NCBI RefSeq assembly: GCF_014633365.1
Contig: NC_068341.1
Coordinates: 2,976,001-3,040,000, forward strand
DNA from: Diospyros lotus
Taxonomy: Eukaryota > Streptophyta > Magnoliopsida > Ericales > Ebenaceae
Direction of reading: 5' to 3'
Length of the DNA: 64,000 nucleotides
Shown here: piece after piece, positions 11,529-22,655 of the stretch
Layout of the letters: every line of letters begins with the position of its first letter
How positions within the stretch are numbered: the stretch's first letter is position 1
Translations under genes and position numbers: made by a program
The notes under the pieces: generated by a model
Databases searched by the model: none
Told to the model about the DNA's origin: nothing
What the model saw: the letters and a program-made list of their open reading frames with translations, nothing else

Positions 11529-14500
11529 CTATACTCGCAGGGCATCAAAGACCAAATCGCCGCACTTGCAGAGAGCATAAACAATGCCCGCCATGCTCGG
11601 TCGCCGGGAAGGATCCCTGTGCAGGCAAGCGACGGCAACGGCCATAACATTCAAAACACTCTCCACTGAGCAATCATCATCTTCAAGAAGAAAACCATCC
11701 ATCCAACCCCTGACTCTCTCCTCCTTCCCCTCCTCCTCTCCATCCAACACCCCTTCCACGCTCCTCCACAGCAGCTCCCCCCAGCCGCCGTCCGCCGCCT
11801 CCCGCCCCGAAACCAGCTCCAGCAGGACCACCCCGAAGGCGAAAACGTCCGTCTTCGCCGAGACCTCCCCGCCGGCGAGGTACTCCGGCGCGCTGTAGCC
11901 CTGGGTTCCGACGATGCTAGCGGTGGCGGCGTTGCAGCCAGACTTCGCGAGGCCGAAGTTGGCGATCTTGGCTCGCATGGTGGCGTCCAGGAGGATGTTG
12001 CAGGTCTTGATGTCTTTGTGGACGACTTGTGGCCGCGTGTGCTCGTGGATGTACTGTAGTCCGTTAGCTACGTCGACGGCGATTCTCAGCCTGGTTTTCC
12101 AGCTTAGCCCGGCGCCCTTGCGTTCGTGCAGCCATGAATGGAGCGATCCGTTTTCGACGAACTCGTAGACGACGTAGCACTTCGCTTCTTCTTCGGGGTC
12201 GATGCAGAATCCTTCTAGCTTCACCAAGTTGCCATGGTTTACCTTCAGAAGAACAAAGAAGATCGTGCATGTAATTAAATTTCAATGCTTGCTTGCTAGG
12301 CCAAGCTGTTCTGAGTTCGTTATTGAAAGATCGATAGACCATAAATTACTCATGAATGAGGTTAGGTTTGAAAATGCTAATTAATAAATGAGCTGCTGTT
12401 CTGTGTTACATTTGTATTGTATAATGTGCTACTCAAGGAATTAAGAATATCTCTGTTAAATTTTAATGACACACTGAATGGTAAATGACCATTAAAACCT
12501 AAATGATAAAAAGTAAAGTTGGTCTTGGGGCATAGAAACCTACCTCCCCCATATAACAACACTTCAATACTTGAATTTGAAGTCATCCAAGATATATGCC
12601 ACAAATTAATGAGTTTTAATCGGTTTCCTATCTAATTAATTAATTAGGCAGTTAAAAAGGTAAAGCACATTAAAAATGGTTGGTAAACGGGTACCCAATT
12701 ATGTTAAAAAGTATGACCCTATAATATGCCAAATTGCCAATACAATACAATACAAGTTGGGTTGCCTTTAGAGAAATTTATTTATTTTTATATTTGAAAG
12801 AAATGGCAACTAAAATCTTGGTCTTTTATTTTTTGTCTCGTCAATGAAAATAACAAAAAGCGTAAAAACATCATATGAGGGTTGGATTGTGACCCATACT
12901 TAACCTAACTCGAATATAAGTGGACTCAACATTTAAATAGATGTGATTGAATTGAATATATTAATTAACAACTTATGTTCTCTATATAACTTGGCTTTAA
13001 AAGGAGAGGAATAATAATCTTAATTTTAGTAGGTCATTCAATAACAGCAATAGCTAATAGCTACGAACCCAAATTAATTAATAATACTAATAGTAGCGTT
13101 ACAAATATCAATTACTAAAATAAGTCAAGATATACTTGAGTTTTTGGCCATTAAAATATCCAAGGCAAGGGAGCATGCTGGCGATGGCATATGCCTTTGC
13201 GTTTAATTTTGCCGCCTCAGGCCTGAACAATGTTTAGTTAAAACCTTGATGCCTGAGAATCAGATGGATCACTTCACCTAACCTTGTTTTCTTTCGCAGA
13301 TAATATAATATTTGCAAGATTCCGATTTTGCATTTATAGTTTCTTGCACTGGTGACCCTGTCTTTTGATGTGTTTACAGTTCCACTTAATGGAATCCTCT
13401 TAATTACATAAACTTACCCAAATAGGCAAATATCCCCCGCCAAAAGCTGCTAAACTAGACATTCAGGGCAGAAATGACAGAAAATGGATGGTATGTTATA
13501 TCAAATTTTTTATACAAACAATGGTTTTCTGGTAACTATAAGCTATTCTAACGGTTACTTTCTTTTATGTATGGCAATTGATGAATCATATAATTTTTAT
13601 ATATAATAAGATTACAATAAAAATCTTTTTAATGTTACTGCCCTACCCTTATTTCAGAAATAGGTATAATTTTAAGAAACCAGAACGGAAATAGAAATGA
13701 GTTTGATGATATACCTTTTGCAAAATCTTCAACTCTTCAGAAGCATTCCAATTCATTTTCTTGATTGCATATACGCCCCCATCAATGCAGCCTTTGTAGA
13801 CAGACCCCTGAATCACCCATCTTTGATCAAACCCATCGGTTGCTCCTCTCAGTTCTTCAATTCTATACACCCTGTACTTATCCAAGCAGTCTGATACATC
13901 AGCCATCAGATTCACCTTCACCTTCTCCACCTCCATTGACAAGACCACCTTTTTTTCCCTACCCATTTGCCGGCACTCTTCATCTCTGTCCATTATCTTC
14001 CTCTTCTTCAACAAGTTTTCTCTGTAACCCCACAAGCCAATGGCCAAAACCAGAAAGGTCCCACAAATTCCCAACCCAATTGCCAATCCTATGATGACAC
14101 CTTTCTGGTCATTCTTCCCAGATGATGCAGCACCAACAGTGGGCTGTTTTAGCTGGGGAGGCCTTGAAACAGGAATAAAGATTGTATCGAAAGGCCGGAC
14201 ACTATCCCCATTGACATCAACTATAGACTCTGTTGTTGAACCAAACCTTGAAGCTATAGAAGACAAGTTATCAGAAGGCTGGAACACATAGCTGACAAGA
14301 AAATAGGCTTGTTTCTGCAACTGGGTAGTGCTGGGACACCTGCAAAAGACTGGAAAAATGACGGTTTGGCCGATCTGGAGGAGATCTGGGGAGACATTTG
14401 AGTTGACAATCTCCGCAGATTGAAAGGTGGTGAGGTTTTGGAAGTGGCTGGTGGAGACATAGTAAAAGGTGTCACCTTTGTTGATAGTATAAGTGAGATT

Positions 14501-14860
14501 GGCATAGGAGAGGCTGAGGCTGTTGTTAATGGAGTTGCAGGAACATGTCAATGGAACAAAGAGCGGCTGGTTGGGGTGGAGAGGGGCGGCCGGAGAGGAG
14601 ATGTTGCTGGGGATAGAGATCATCCGGCGGCTCACCGAGAAGAGGTCGGCTATAGAGGCTAAGTCAAGGAAATCAGGAGCCGCGGCTCGGTAGAAAGCAT
14701 AAGTTTGGCAAGGATAAGTGGACTGGTTCTGGTTTTGGTTGGCTGTGCAGGTGAAGCCTGTGGTGTTTGGAGCTTGCTGAGCTCGTGAATGGTGATTATG
14801 ATGAGGGTGGAAGATGAGGAACAGTAGCAGGGAAGAGAAGTAAGTGTGTCTGATCCCCAT
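11529..14860 (-). CDS. LysM receptor-like kinase, LYK4/LYK5 type, with degenerate kinase
   Basis: Two exons (13715-14860 and 11529-12242) flank a 1.47-kb phase-0 intron (donor GTATAT, acceptor TTCTGAAG) and encode 619 residues. A signal peptide spans about 1-27. The ectodomain (about 28-252) has the paired CxC motifs CSC at 106-108 and CRC at 173-175 that tie three LysM domains in plant chitin/Nod-factor receptors, with many N-glycosylation sites. A membrane helix spans about 254-277. The kinase domain keeps Lys367 and His457-Lys458-Asp459, but the glycine-rich loop is broken (VIQGSVYKG) and DFG is NFG (Asn477). Members of this class bind chitin fragments at the plasma membrane and signal through CERK1-type partners. 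By inference this protein is a pseudokinase or weak kinase. The reading frame is intact. Confidence 0.9.
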
Positions 14861-16390
14861 GTTTGCTCTGTTTTTTCGACAATGGAGAAGTATAACTATT
14901 TTGTGGAAGGATTATGGTCAGGATGCCTCTGTTCTTCCCATGTTAGCCAGGATGGATTGAGAGACGTATTCTATTATCAAAGAGGGGCCAAACTAGAATT
15001 TCCAGTCATCTATATTATATACAGCCATCAAAAGTCTAGCCAAATTTTGTCTGAACTTTATTGTTTGCCAAGGTTAAGTCAAAGCAACAATATGGATGAT
15101 TTCACTTGGGGAACAATTGAAATGCCACAATTCAATAACATGCTAGCATGTATTCAAATCTGAATACATGGCAATTCGGAAGATAAACCCTATTTTAACT
15201 TTATCAAAAAATCACCAAATTTCTTGTGCTAGGGATTGATATACTTTTTTAATTATAAGTCACTTTGACAAATATTTTACTCAACACATAATCATTAATA
15301 ACCTGCATTATTATCATACAAATTTTATATAAATTTTTTATTCGTATGCTACATTGTTAATATAAAGTTTTGAGGATGGAACTAAAAACATGTATGGTAG
15401 AATGACACCGTCATCTTGTAACATAGATTATATAACGTCTTTGCACCGGATTCCTTAAAAGGAGCATTCACATTGACACATTCTTTATATTTTCTTCTTT
15501 TTGTATTCTTTTTTTTTTTTTAATCAATGAGCAATGGTTAATTGTATCGGGCACTTATTATTTTTTGACAAGTGCAATCCCCATATAATGTAATAGACCA
15601 TCAAACTAAAGATAAATAATTGAACTATTTGAAATATCAATGAAACATATTAAATCATATCACTATCAGCTAGACATGTTCAACTATTACAGTCTTGAAT
15701 AATTTTGATTTTTCACACCTTGTAATACCCTCCTTAATGATATCAAGGGTTCGACACCCAGTCTATCTTTTTACAGAATTTTCATGCAAGATGATGCGGC
15801 TTTCTTAATATTCATCAATTGAGAAAGATGAAACTCGTAAAACTAGTTTTATGTGTATAATAGACAAGGAAAAAGGTATTCTAATGTTTTGCACACCTCA
15901 CTCCCACAGATTGAATCTTCTATGCAGTTTATACACATGAAAATTCAAGTTTTTATTCAACCATGTCTTTGGATTTCAAGCTACAACGAGTTTTGCAAGA
16001 TCTTTCTCAGCAAAGTCTGCAAATATAATTCTCACAAGAAATCATGATTATCATGCATATTTCTCTTTCTCAAGATCTGTCCTCCCTTTTTACCTTCTCA
16101 TTTTCATTCTTGAATTTGCCAAGTGACTCCAGCAACTCTAAACAAACGCAATGATGCCTCACAGCAATTGTAAGCTCTTTCAAATAGCATCACTTCTAAC
16201 TGAAGATTATCTCTTTTTCTGTGGACATAGTTTTGTGTTTCAAATGAATTAAGCAAAATAATTAGGCATCTTAGATATATGAGACTTTAGAAGGATTGAG
16301 AGGAAAAGAGAAAACTAACGCTTGGGGATACCTTTCATTCCTATTTGACTATGCCACCATCAAATGCTTATCCTCTTGCATAAACATCGC
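14861..16390. other. Intergenic: LYK promoter side and 3' side of PNSB5
   Basis: No gene is supported. The part next to 14861 should hold the promoter of the LysM receptor gene. The rest is AT-rich with a T-run near 15510. No TATA box could be chosen with confidence. Confidence 0.4.
15077..15082 (-). promoter_or_regulatory. Possible W-box (TTGACT) upstream of the LysM receptor gene
   Basis: AGTCAA on the + strand reads TTGACT on the gene strand, about 220 bp upstream of its ATG. W-boxes bind WRKY factors and are common in chitin-responsive promoters. A single six-base match is weak evidence. Confidence 0.2.
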
Positions 16391-17571
16391 CTATCTCTTC
16401 AAAATATCATCCTTTTTCACAGTGAAATCCCACAGGTCCCCATACTTTTCATTGAAATCCCATATATCCATGGTGTTGTAATCTGAAATTAACTTGTCAC
16501 GAGCTCCCCTCTCCATATTGTATATCTGGGGTTCGAAGTTGTGGGGCTCGCTCGGTTTATCCATCTCTATAATGCAGAAGATTACTGTAAACAAAGCAGC
16601 TCCAATGTACAGGTACTCCCCCTGCAAGACAAGAGACGAGCCAAAAAAACCATTGTTAGAGTGATGCCCAGGGAACTTGGATTGCTGCAATGGCTGCAGC
16701 ACCATGCTTAATTTTCAAATTTTAATGACTGAAAATTACCGGAGCATGGAAATACATCCCAGCTGCAATTGCAGGGAGGAATAGCCAAGAAATAAGCCCT
16801 GATCAGAGAAGAACAGAAGCAAAATCAGAACAAGTTCATTGCCAATGAGCACTAATTGTAGCAACGATCACGGTTACCTTGAAAACCAGTTGGGGGTCCA
16901 ATTGCAGCATAGTCTTCTGCTATTAGCCCCCAAAATGTTCCTGAAATATAAAACCTAGTTTAGAAACGATTCCGTATGGTTAAATAAGCTCGATTGAATA
17001 TCCACTTAATGGCAAAACAGAGTTGATTTGGAGTGAAGAATACAAAGAATGTATGATTAGGGCTTGGTAAACACCGTAAACTTCGTAAATCGTAACTCAC
17101 ACACTCAGTTCAAACAGTTCTGAAAAGAATCAAACAAATATTTACCTTCTTCATGACCTTCGTGGTAAGTATGGTGATCGTCCCACTTTCCATAGACAAA
17201 TTCTTCCTGAAATCATCAAATCAAAATCACCAACATATCTACAGAAGTCGGTAAATTAGATATTCTGAAATATATATCATATACACTAACATATAGCGCT
17301 GAAGAGAACTTACAGCGCTGACTCCATTAGTGGCCCAACGGTCTTTGGGATCTTCGTTGAGGTCGGGCTCAATCTCCGACAGTCCAGCGGCATTCAGCCT
17401 CGTAAAGCCTCTGCTACAGCGATTCTTCTCGAAAAATCTGAAAGTAATCCAGGCAGGGCTTCTCTGAGGCGAAGAACCAGCGCTGGATCCACGTTGCTTG
17501 GGTTTGGAAGAGCAAAATTTGGGGGTGGAATTGGCAGACAAAACGGATAGCGCAACGGTTGAACCCGCCAT
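16391..17571 (-). CDS. PNSB5: Photosynthetic NDH subunit of subcomplex B 5 (NDH18), chloroplast
   Basis: Five exons (17314-17571, 17146-17206, 16878-16940, 16740-16798, 16391-16621) join in phase to 223 residues. The start is the ATG at 17569-17571; the frame also opens at a TTG two codons earlier, which is not a plant start. The first 60 or so residues are Ser/Arg-rich, as in a chloroplast transit peptide. The mature part carries DRWATNGVSAEEF, two membrane segments (about 128-144 and 148-168) and the highly conserved tail NFEPQIYNMERGARDKLISD. PNSB5 belongs to subcomplex B of the thylakoid NDH complex that drives cyclic electron flow around photosystem I. The name rests on memory of the conserved C-terminal half. 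Length (about 210-225) fits. All junctions are GT..AG. Confidence 0.8.
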
Positions 17572-17692
17572 TTTCAATTGCTCTGTTCTCGACTGGGTGC
17601 TTGGGGTCTTCCCTGGTCCGAGTAACGGTAAGGTGGTGCTTCAGTGACTGGGCTTGCTGTGGAATTTGTAGGAAGGGCGAATTGGATTGGAG

Positions 17693-17698
17693 CACGTG
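17693..17698 (-). promoter_or_regulatory. G-box CACGTG upstream of PNSB5
   Basis: A perfect CACGTG lies about 120 bp upstream of the ATG. G-boxes are typical of light-regulated nuclear genes for photosynthesis proteins, which suits this gene. It may fall within the leader instead of the promoter. Confidence 0.4.
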
Positions 17699-19146
17699 TT
17701 GTTGACCTCCTTTTATCGTTGCCTTGGCGTGTTTTCATTGGTCCATTGATTTAGGGTTGCATAAGAATTGGTAACTGTCGCGTCATTTTATCAAAAATTG
17801 AAGGAACGATGGAGCTCGATTTTGCACCTTATCCGTTTGGGATGGACAGTGTTTCCGCCTTATTTCTTTGCTCCTTTATTTGGATTTGTTTTTGTTAAAT
17901 TAGTTGCATATATATAACATAATATTAGTATATTGTACATATAAGGTTAACTTAAGTTGATTATCAAAGTTTGCTAATTCCTATTTATCTACTTTTGTTT
18001 AATAGATTATAGTTGAAATTTTACATAATCAAATAAAAAATTAACATTTTATAACAATAATAACCCAAAGTACAATGGTGCTAAATTTTGAATTTAAATT
18101 AATAAATTACTAAATTGTTTGAATGTAAATTAAAATAAATAAATATTCAAGAAATATCCATTGCAAAAACGATAATCAATAACTAAATATATTACTTGGT
18201 GAACATTTGTATTGACATCAGTACTAAACATAGGATATAATTTAAAGTATTAAAAAATGAATTAATTCGATTTATATTTTTACTTATGTTATTGTTTATA
18301 TATAACAATAAATTTATTTGTTAGGGGAGTATCTCGGACGTAATTTTCGAGAGACTTGCAAATAAATAAAATGATTAAGGGCACATGTGAGTTTTCCATA
18401 CGAACCATCAGATATTTAAATCAATATTGTGCTTGAAGTATAAAAAACAATTAGAATTATAACATGAGAAGTGTTGTGAGCATCATCTTGCTTGAGAAAA
18501 TGGTATCTCGTTTATAGGGGAAAGAAGAATGACAGGTGGAGGGAAATTCATAATATCTCACATACATCTCAAAAATATGTATGACTCGTTTTTGTACAAT
18601 CTTATATGAGTAGTGTTTAAAAATCAACTATCTTAAGGTCTATAATTACCTGAAAATAAAATAAAGGCTTCAAAGTCTAAGTGGCCTATAAGATTATTCT
18701 AAACATAGATCTTATTGCGAATAAGTAACTTGTGAAGTTTTCTAAAAAGGGTTCCTCGGTGATGTTGACATAAGCTTTCAGAAGGTGACTCGAGTCACTT
18801 GATGAGATCATTTGACCTTATATTTTGTAGTCTCTCGCTTGGTTAGTCGACTAATTTTGTTAGGTTACTTGACTAATACCCTATTAGATTATTTGATTAT
18901 ACTATTAGTTACTTATTAGACTAACTACTCGATTCACTCAATAAACTTCAACCTCTCAATTTATATGGATAACCCCTCAATCACTCAATAATCTATTGAC
19001 AGTCTCTTGGCCAAATCCCCCAATGGGTCTATAAGCATTTTTTCTTAGAGCAGGCTTATCACAAGACATAACAACTTAATTTTCATAAATTTTGAATATA
19101 ATGTTTGTTTCTTTCATTTTTATTTATTTTTCCCCTAGCGCATGTG
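17699..19146. other. AT-rich intergenic DNA, no gene seen
   Basis: Low-complexity AT-rich sequence up to about 18310. From about 18320 to 18960 there is less biased sequence with GTCGACTAA-like words near 18845, resembling those in the LTR at 700-1010. It may be a decayed retroelement fragment, but no borders can be set. Confidence 0.35.
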
Positions 19147-19685
19147 ATTTTGTTTGGAAAATTTGCAAAATTAGGACTTCTAGTACTAGACTTTTGAAAA
19201 ATAAGACACTTTACAATTTTTTGCAAAACTATGATTTTTAATTTGTATTGGACAAAAATACCCTTACTTTTTAATGAGCTATCTCCTTATTTTTCTTTTT
19301 CAATGACACTTCTTCCTCCTTATTGACACGTGTATATAGTATGTTACAGATTTGCTAACATATGAAAGGTCGGGCGCTTTTTAATTATTATTCATTTACA
19401 CCACCACTATTCATCACTACATACGATGGAAGACGTCATTATAGTCAACTTATCCCATAGACATGGAAACCTAAGGGACCCAAACAGCTTCCACCGTTGA
19501 TGCGAACTTTTACGCATGTGAGGGTGCTTATTGTTGTTAATATATTTTGTTCATACATAACACTTAAAAGTTGAGTGTCCCATAAAAGGGAATAACAAAT
19601 TGTAAAAAATTAATGCTACTTTGCATGTTTCATCCACTTTGCAACAAAAACTATTTTTATGTTTCTATGCAATTTTTGTTATTAT

Positions 19686-19985
19686 TGATATATATTTAAT
19701 CAACTAATATACTTGAAATGATATATTTGTACCAATACCTTTGAATTGATATCTATTAACAATTGATATATTTGCACCGATATCTTTGAATCAATATCTA
19801 TCAATAACCAATATATTTGAACCGATATCTTTTAACATATATATTTGCATCGATATCTTTGCACCTATATATTTGAATTGATATATTTGCATTGATATAT
19901 TTAAACAAATATCTTTGAATTGATATATATCGATAATCAATATTTTTTAATCGATATCTAAAACTAATATATTTGAACAACATTT
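19686..19985. repeat. Minisatellite, about 15-bp unit, inside the MULE
   Basis: About twenty degenerate copies of a 15-mer near TTGATATCTTTGAAT / TTGATATATTTGCAC follow one another. The spacing is regular but sequence drift is high. It is entirely interior to the Mutator-like element. Confidence 0.7.
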
Positions 19986-20039
19986 GTACTTGTTTGATGG
20001 AGAACTTGCAGAAGATGAAGAAATACAAAAAATATATAT

Positions 20040-20405
20040 AATAGAATAACAGCTTAGGCGGAAAAAGTAAGATGCACAATTGCTGTGTGTGGTGAATTTT
20101 GAAAATATTTTAAGCAAATTAATCAGCAAGGAATAATAAATGCCATTAAAAAAATAAAAAAAATAGAATAGAATAGTAATTTAGGTGGAGAAAGTAAGAC
20201 GCACAATTACTACGTATGGAAGATTTTAAAAATCTTTTCAACGAATTAATTAGTGCGGAAGAAGAAGCACAATTGAAGAAAAATAAAAAAAATAGAATTG
20301 ATAGCAGTTTAGGCGAAAATATACAGTTATTATGTGTAATAAACTTTGAAAATTTTCTTAACAAATTAATTAGCGAGAAAGAATAAATGTCATTGAAAAA
20401 GAAAT
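20040..20405. repeat. Three tandem copies of a ~125-bp unit inside the MULE
   Basis: Units begin near 20041, 20168 and 20292 with ATAGAATA..TTAGG-like text and continue through GTAAGAYGCACAATT and CAAATTAATYAGC-like words. The last copy runs into the right terminal inverted repeat. Subterminal unit amplification of this kind is common in non-autonomous DNA elements. Confidence 0.7.
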
Positions 20406-20679
20406 AACATTGAGAGAGTTAACTAAAAAATGAGAATATTTTTGTTCAATATACATTTTAAAGTCATAATTTTTCAAATATTTGTAAAGTGTCCTATTTT
20501 TCAAAAGTTTAGTACGGGAGTCCTATTTTTGTAAATTTATCTTTTTGTTTTGTGTTCCTGCAACCCCTAATGAATGAAAAAACATACAAATTCTCAAAAA
20601 AAAAAAAAAAAAAAAAAACTAAACTAAGTGCAGAAATATTATTATCATATCCAAGGAAAAGAAAAAAAAACTATTATTA

Positions 20680-20970
20680 TGGCCCACGTGTTAGGGTCGC
20701 ATTGGTTGTCAAGTAGCAAGATTAGGTGCAAAGCCCTCGTCTTCCCCTCCCTGTGGCGTGGAATATAAAATGGCCAAGTGCTTAGGCCACACGCTTTCTG
20801 CTCGGTGGTGCGTGAACTCAGTTCGCCCTCGATTTGCTTCTTCCTCTCTCACTACTACTACCACTACATCTTCTCGTTCTCATCGTTGCAAGTCCCTTCT
20901 TCTGAAATCGCTTCCTCTCTCAGCGTAACCTCTCCATCTCAATCTCTTTCCCTTTGTGTACTCCATTGAT
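20680..20970 (+). promoter_or_regulatory. Probable promoter and 5' leader exon of the AARE gene
   Basis: A G-box CACGTG (20685-20690) and a TATA box (TATAAA at 20764-20769) are followed by a CT-rich leader-like stretch (about 20795-20960) with no convincing coding frame. The next intact gene downstream on this strand is AARE, whose coding start at 35842 follows an acceptor (TTTGTAG ending at 35816). If the 13,987-bp Copia nest is removed, the distance shrinks to under 1 kb, an ordinary 5' intron. I therefore infer this is the AARE promoter and first, non-coding exon. It could instead belong to a gene destroyed by the insertions. The donor site is not fixed. Confidence 0.5.
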
Positions 20971-21244
20971 TTATGTTTACTGATGCTGTACTTAGCTGAT
21001 TGCTACTTTATTACGCGACAAGTTCATTGATTCGAGTTGGATTTCACTTATCCGAGTTAATTGATTTGCAGCGTGATTCTAATTCCAGTGGTTGGAAATG
21101 AATGCGTGTTTTTTTTTTTTTCGACCTCTGTTTCTCTGTATAGAAGACACTTGTTAAAACTGGGAGAACTGGAAACACTGGTTTTGGGCCAAATTTCAAC
21201 ACACACACTTATTGATTCACCTCACAAACAGAAAGTAAGATAGA

Positions 21245-21839
21245 TGTTCAGAATTGGTCGACAGTGGTTCATTAGCCCGCATTGAGAGAATAAACACAAA
21301 TACAAATGAAAGAAACAAATAGAACAAATAACAAGTTGCATGCAGGAAGATTTTACGTGGTTTGATCGGAATGATGCCTAGTCCACTACTGTTCTCTAGT
21401 TATTCTAGCAGAGTAACAATATATTATTGTTCATGTCCATACAATGATTTTCGACCCCTATTTATATTGTGGGGGTGTTTACAATTTGAATAAAATCCAA
21501 AATGGAAGGATAATATCATGAAAATAATATTTCATTATCAACTTCACAAAATTGAGAACGGAATCTGCATTATCAGGGATCTAGCTTGCCACAGATTAGG
21601 AAGATTGACTTTTTCTCTAATCGTCTCCGATAAATTCGCCATCTCTCTGTGACACGAGCTGAGTGGCCTAGCGGCGTGTCTCGTAGCTTAAGACTTCCCG
21701 CGATCTGATCCAGTCGAAACGACCTGCGACCTTGCCATGACGTTCTTCAATTCGAGACTTACTGGGCTTTGGAGAGATTGAGCTGATCCACTAGACTGTT
21801 TCTAGCCCATAAAAAGTGGTCTAGAAAATACCCGTAACA
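21245..21839 (-). repeat. 3' LTR of the Gypsy element
   Basis: Minus-strand start TGTTACGGGT and end CTGAACA. It matches 27745-28210 from about 21371 to its upper end. The polypurine tract lies at 21840-21852. Confidence 0.88.
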
Positions 21840-22104
21840 CTAGCCCCCCAGCTCACAGTGCGATCCTCGGACTGGGAGCTGATGTATGCTGATTGAAGCA
21901 GGCTACGCGAACTGTCAATTCGCCTTTCAGACTTCTGCCATATCATTTCAAATCGTGTCGTTTCATCCCGCACGCCTTGTCTGAGGCGCATTTAATGCGC
22001 ACGTTCCCCACAACCGCTTAATCATTATGCCCGTGGGCCCCATGACTCTACGTGTCACCGTTAGATCTAGGGCAGCTCGTCGGTCTCTCCATCCAACGGT
22101 GGAG

Positions 22105-22125
22105 CAACCCAACCTATATAAGTGC
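22105..22125 (+). promoter_or_regulatory. TATA box for the Gypsy antisense ORF
   Basis: CCTATATAAGTG lies about 540 bp upstream of the antisense ATG on the + strand. The second Gypsy element has TATAAAA at the corresponding place (60384-60390), which supports a real promoter. The start site is not known. Confidence 0.45.
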
Positions 22126-22655
22126 GAGGGAATTCTTTTCCCTCTCACCGTGTCATTTTGAAACAACTCTTGCTCCTACACTCTTCTTCTTCCTTCCAAC
22201 TCCGAGACCCCATTGCCGACTGCTTCGAAGTCTTTCCACCTTGCTCCTCGAAGATCATTGTCACATTTTTGCCAAGTATTGACCTTCGCCTTCGGTATTT
22301 GCATCGATTGATTTGAAACAGTAAGCCTCTTACAACTTATTAGCTCGCTTTACCACTGCTTTTAATTCCTTCTGTCGACTTCTCTTCCACACCTCGCCTC
22401 CTGGCGATGGCTGTGTGTCTTTAGGGCATCAAGTGATGCGTTGTCTGGCCTTCAGGCTTGCTGACCATAGGATTAACATCCCTTTGTCTTAGAGGGCTAA
22501 CATGCTTGTAGACTTAGCCCCCCCCTGTCTTAGGCAGTGCCCTGTTGCGAAGCGTGTAATCTGATAGATAGGAGATGTCTTTAGGAACTTCGGTTCGTGA
22601 GGATTAGTTTGCCCTTAGTGACCTGACTCTCTTTTCTTGTCTTTTTTTATTGTAG

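Larger units (their letters stand above)
19156..20541. mobile_element. Non-autonomous Mutator-like element (MULE), 1,386 bp
   Basis: Long terminal inverted repeats of about 130-165 bp: the left arm starts GGAAAATTTGCAAAATTAGG and the right arm, read in reverse, GATAAATTTACAAAAATAGG. The arms share words such as ACTTTTGAAAAATA, ACACTTTACAA and CTTTTTCAATGACA. Flanking 9-mers are ATTTTGTTT (19147-19155) and TTTTTGTTT (20542-20550), 8 of 9 identical. Long TIRs with a 9-bp duplication are the signature of Mutator-type transposition. The interior holds no transposase, only two kinds of tandem repeat. It therefore needed an autonomous element in trans. Confidence 0.8.

Noticed and set aside
19686..19985. 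Regular short repeats resembling a CRISPR array
   Set aside because: The 15-bp units follow each other directly with no unique spacers, drift strongly, and lie inside a plant DNA transposon.
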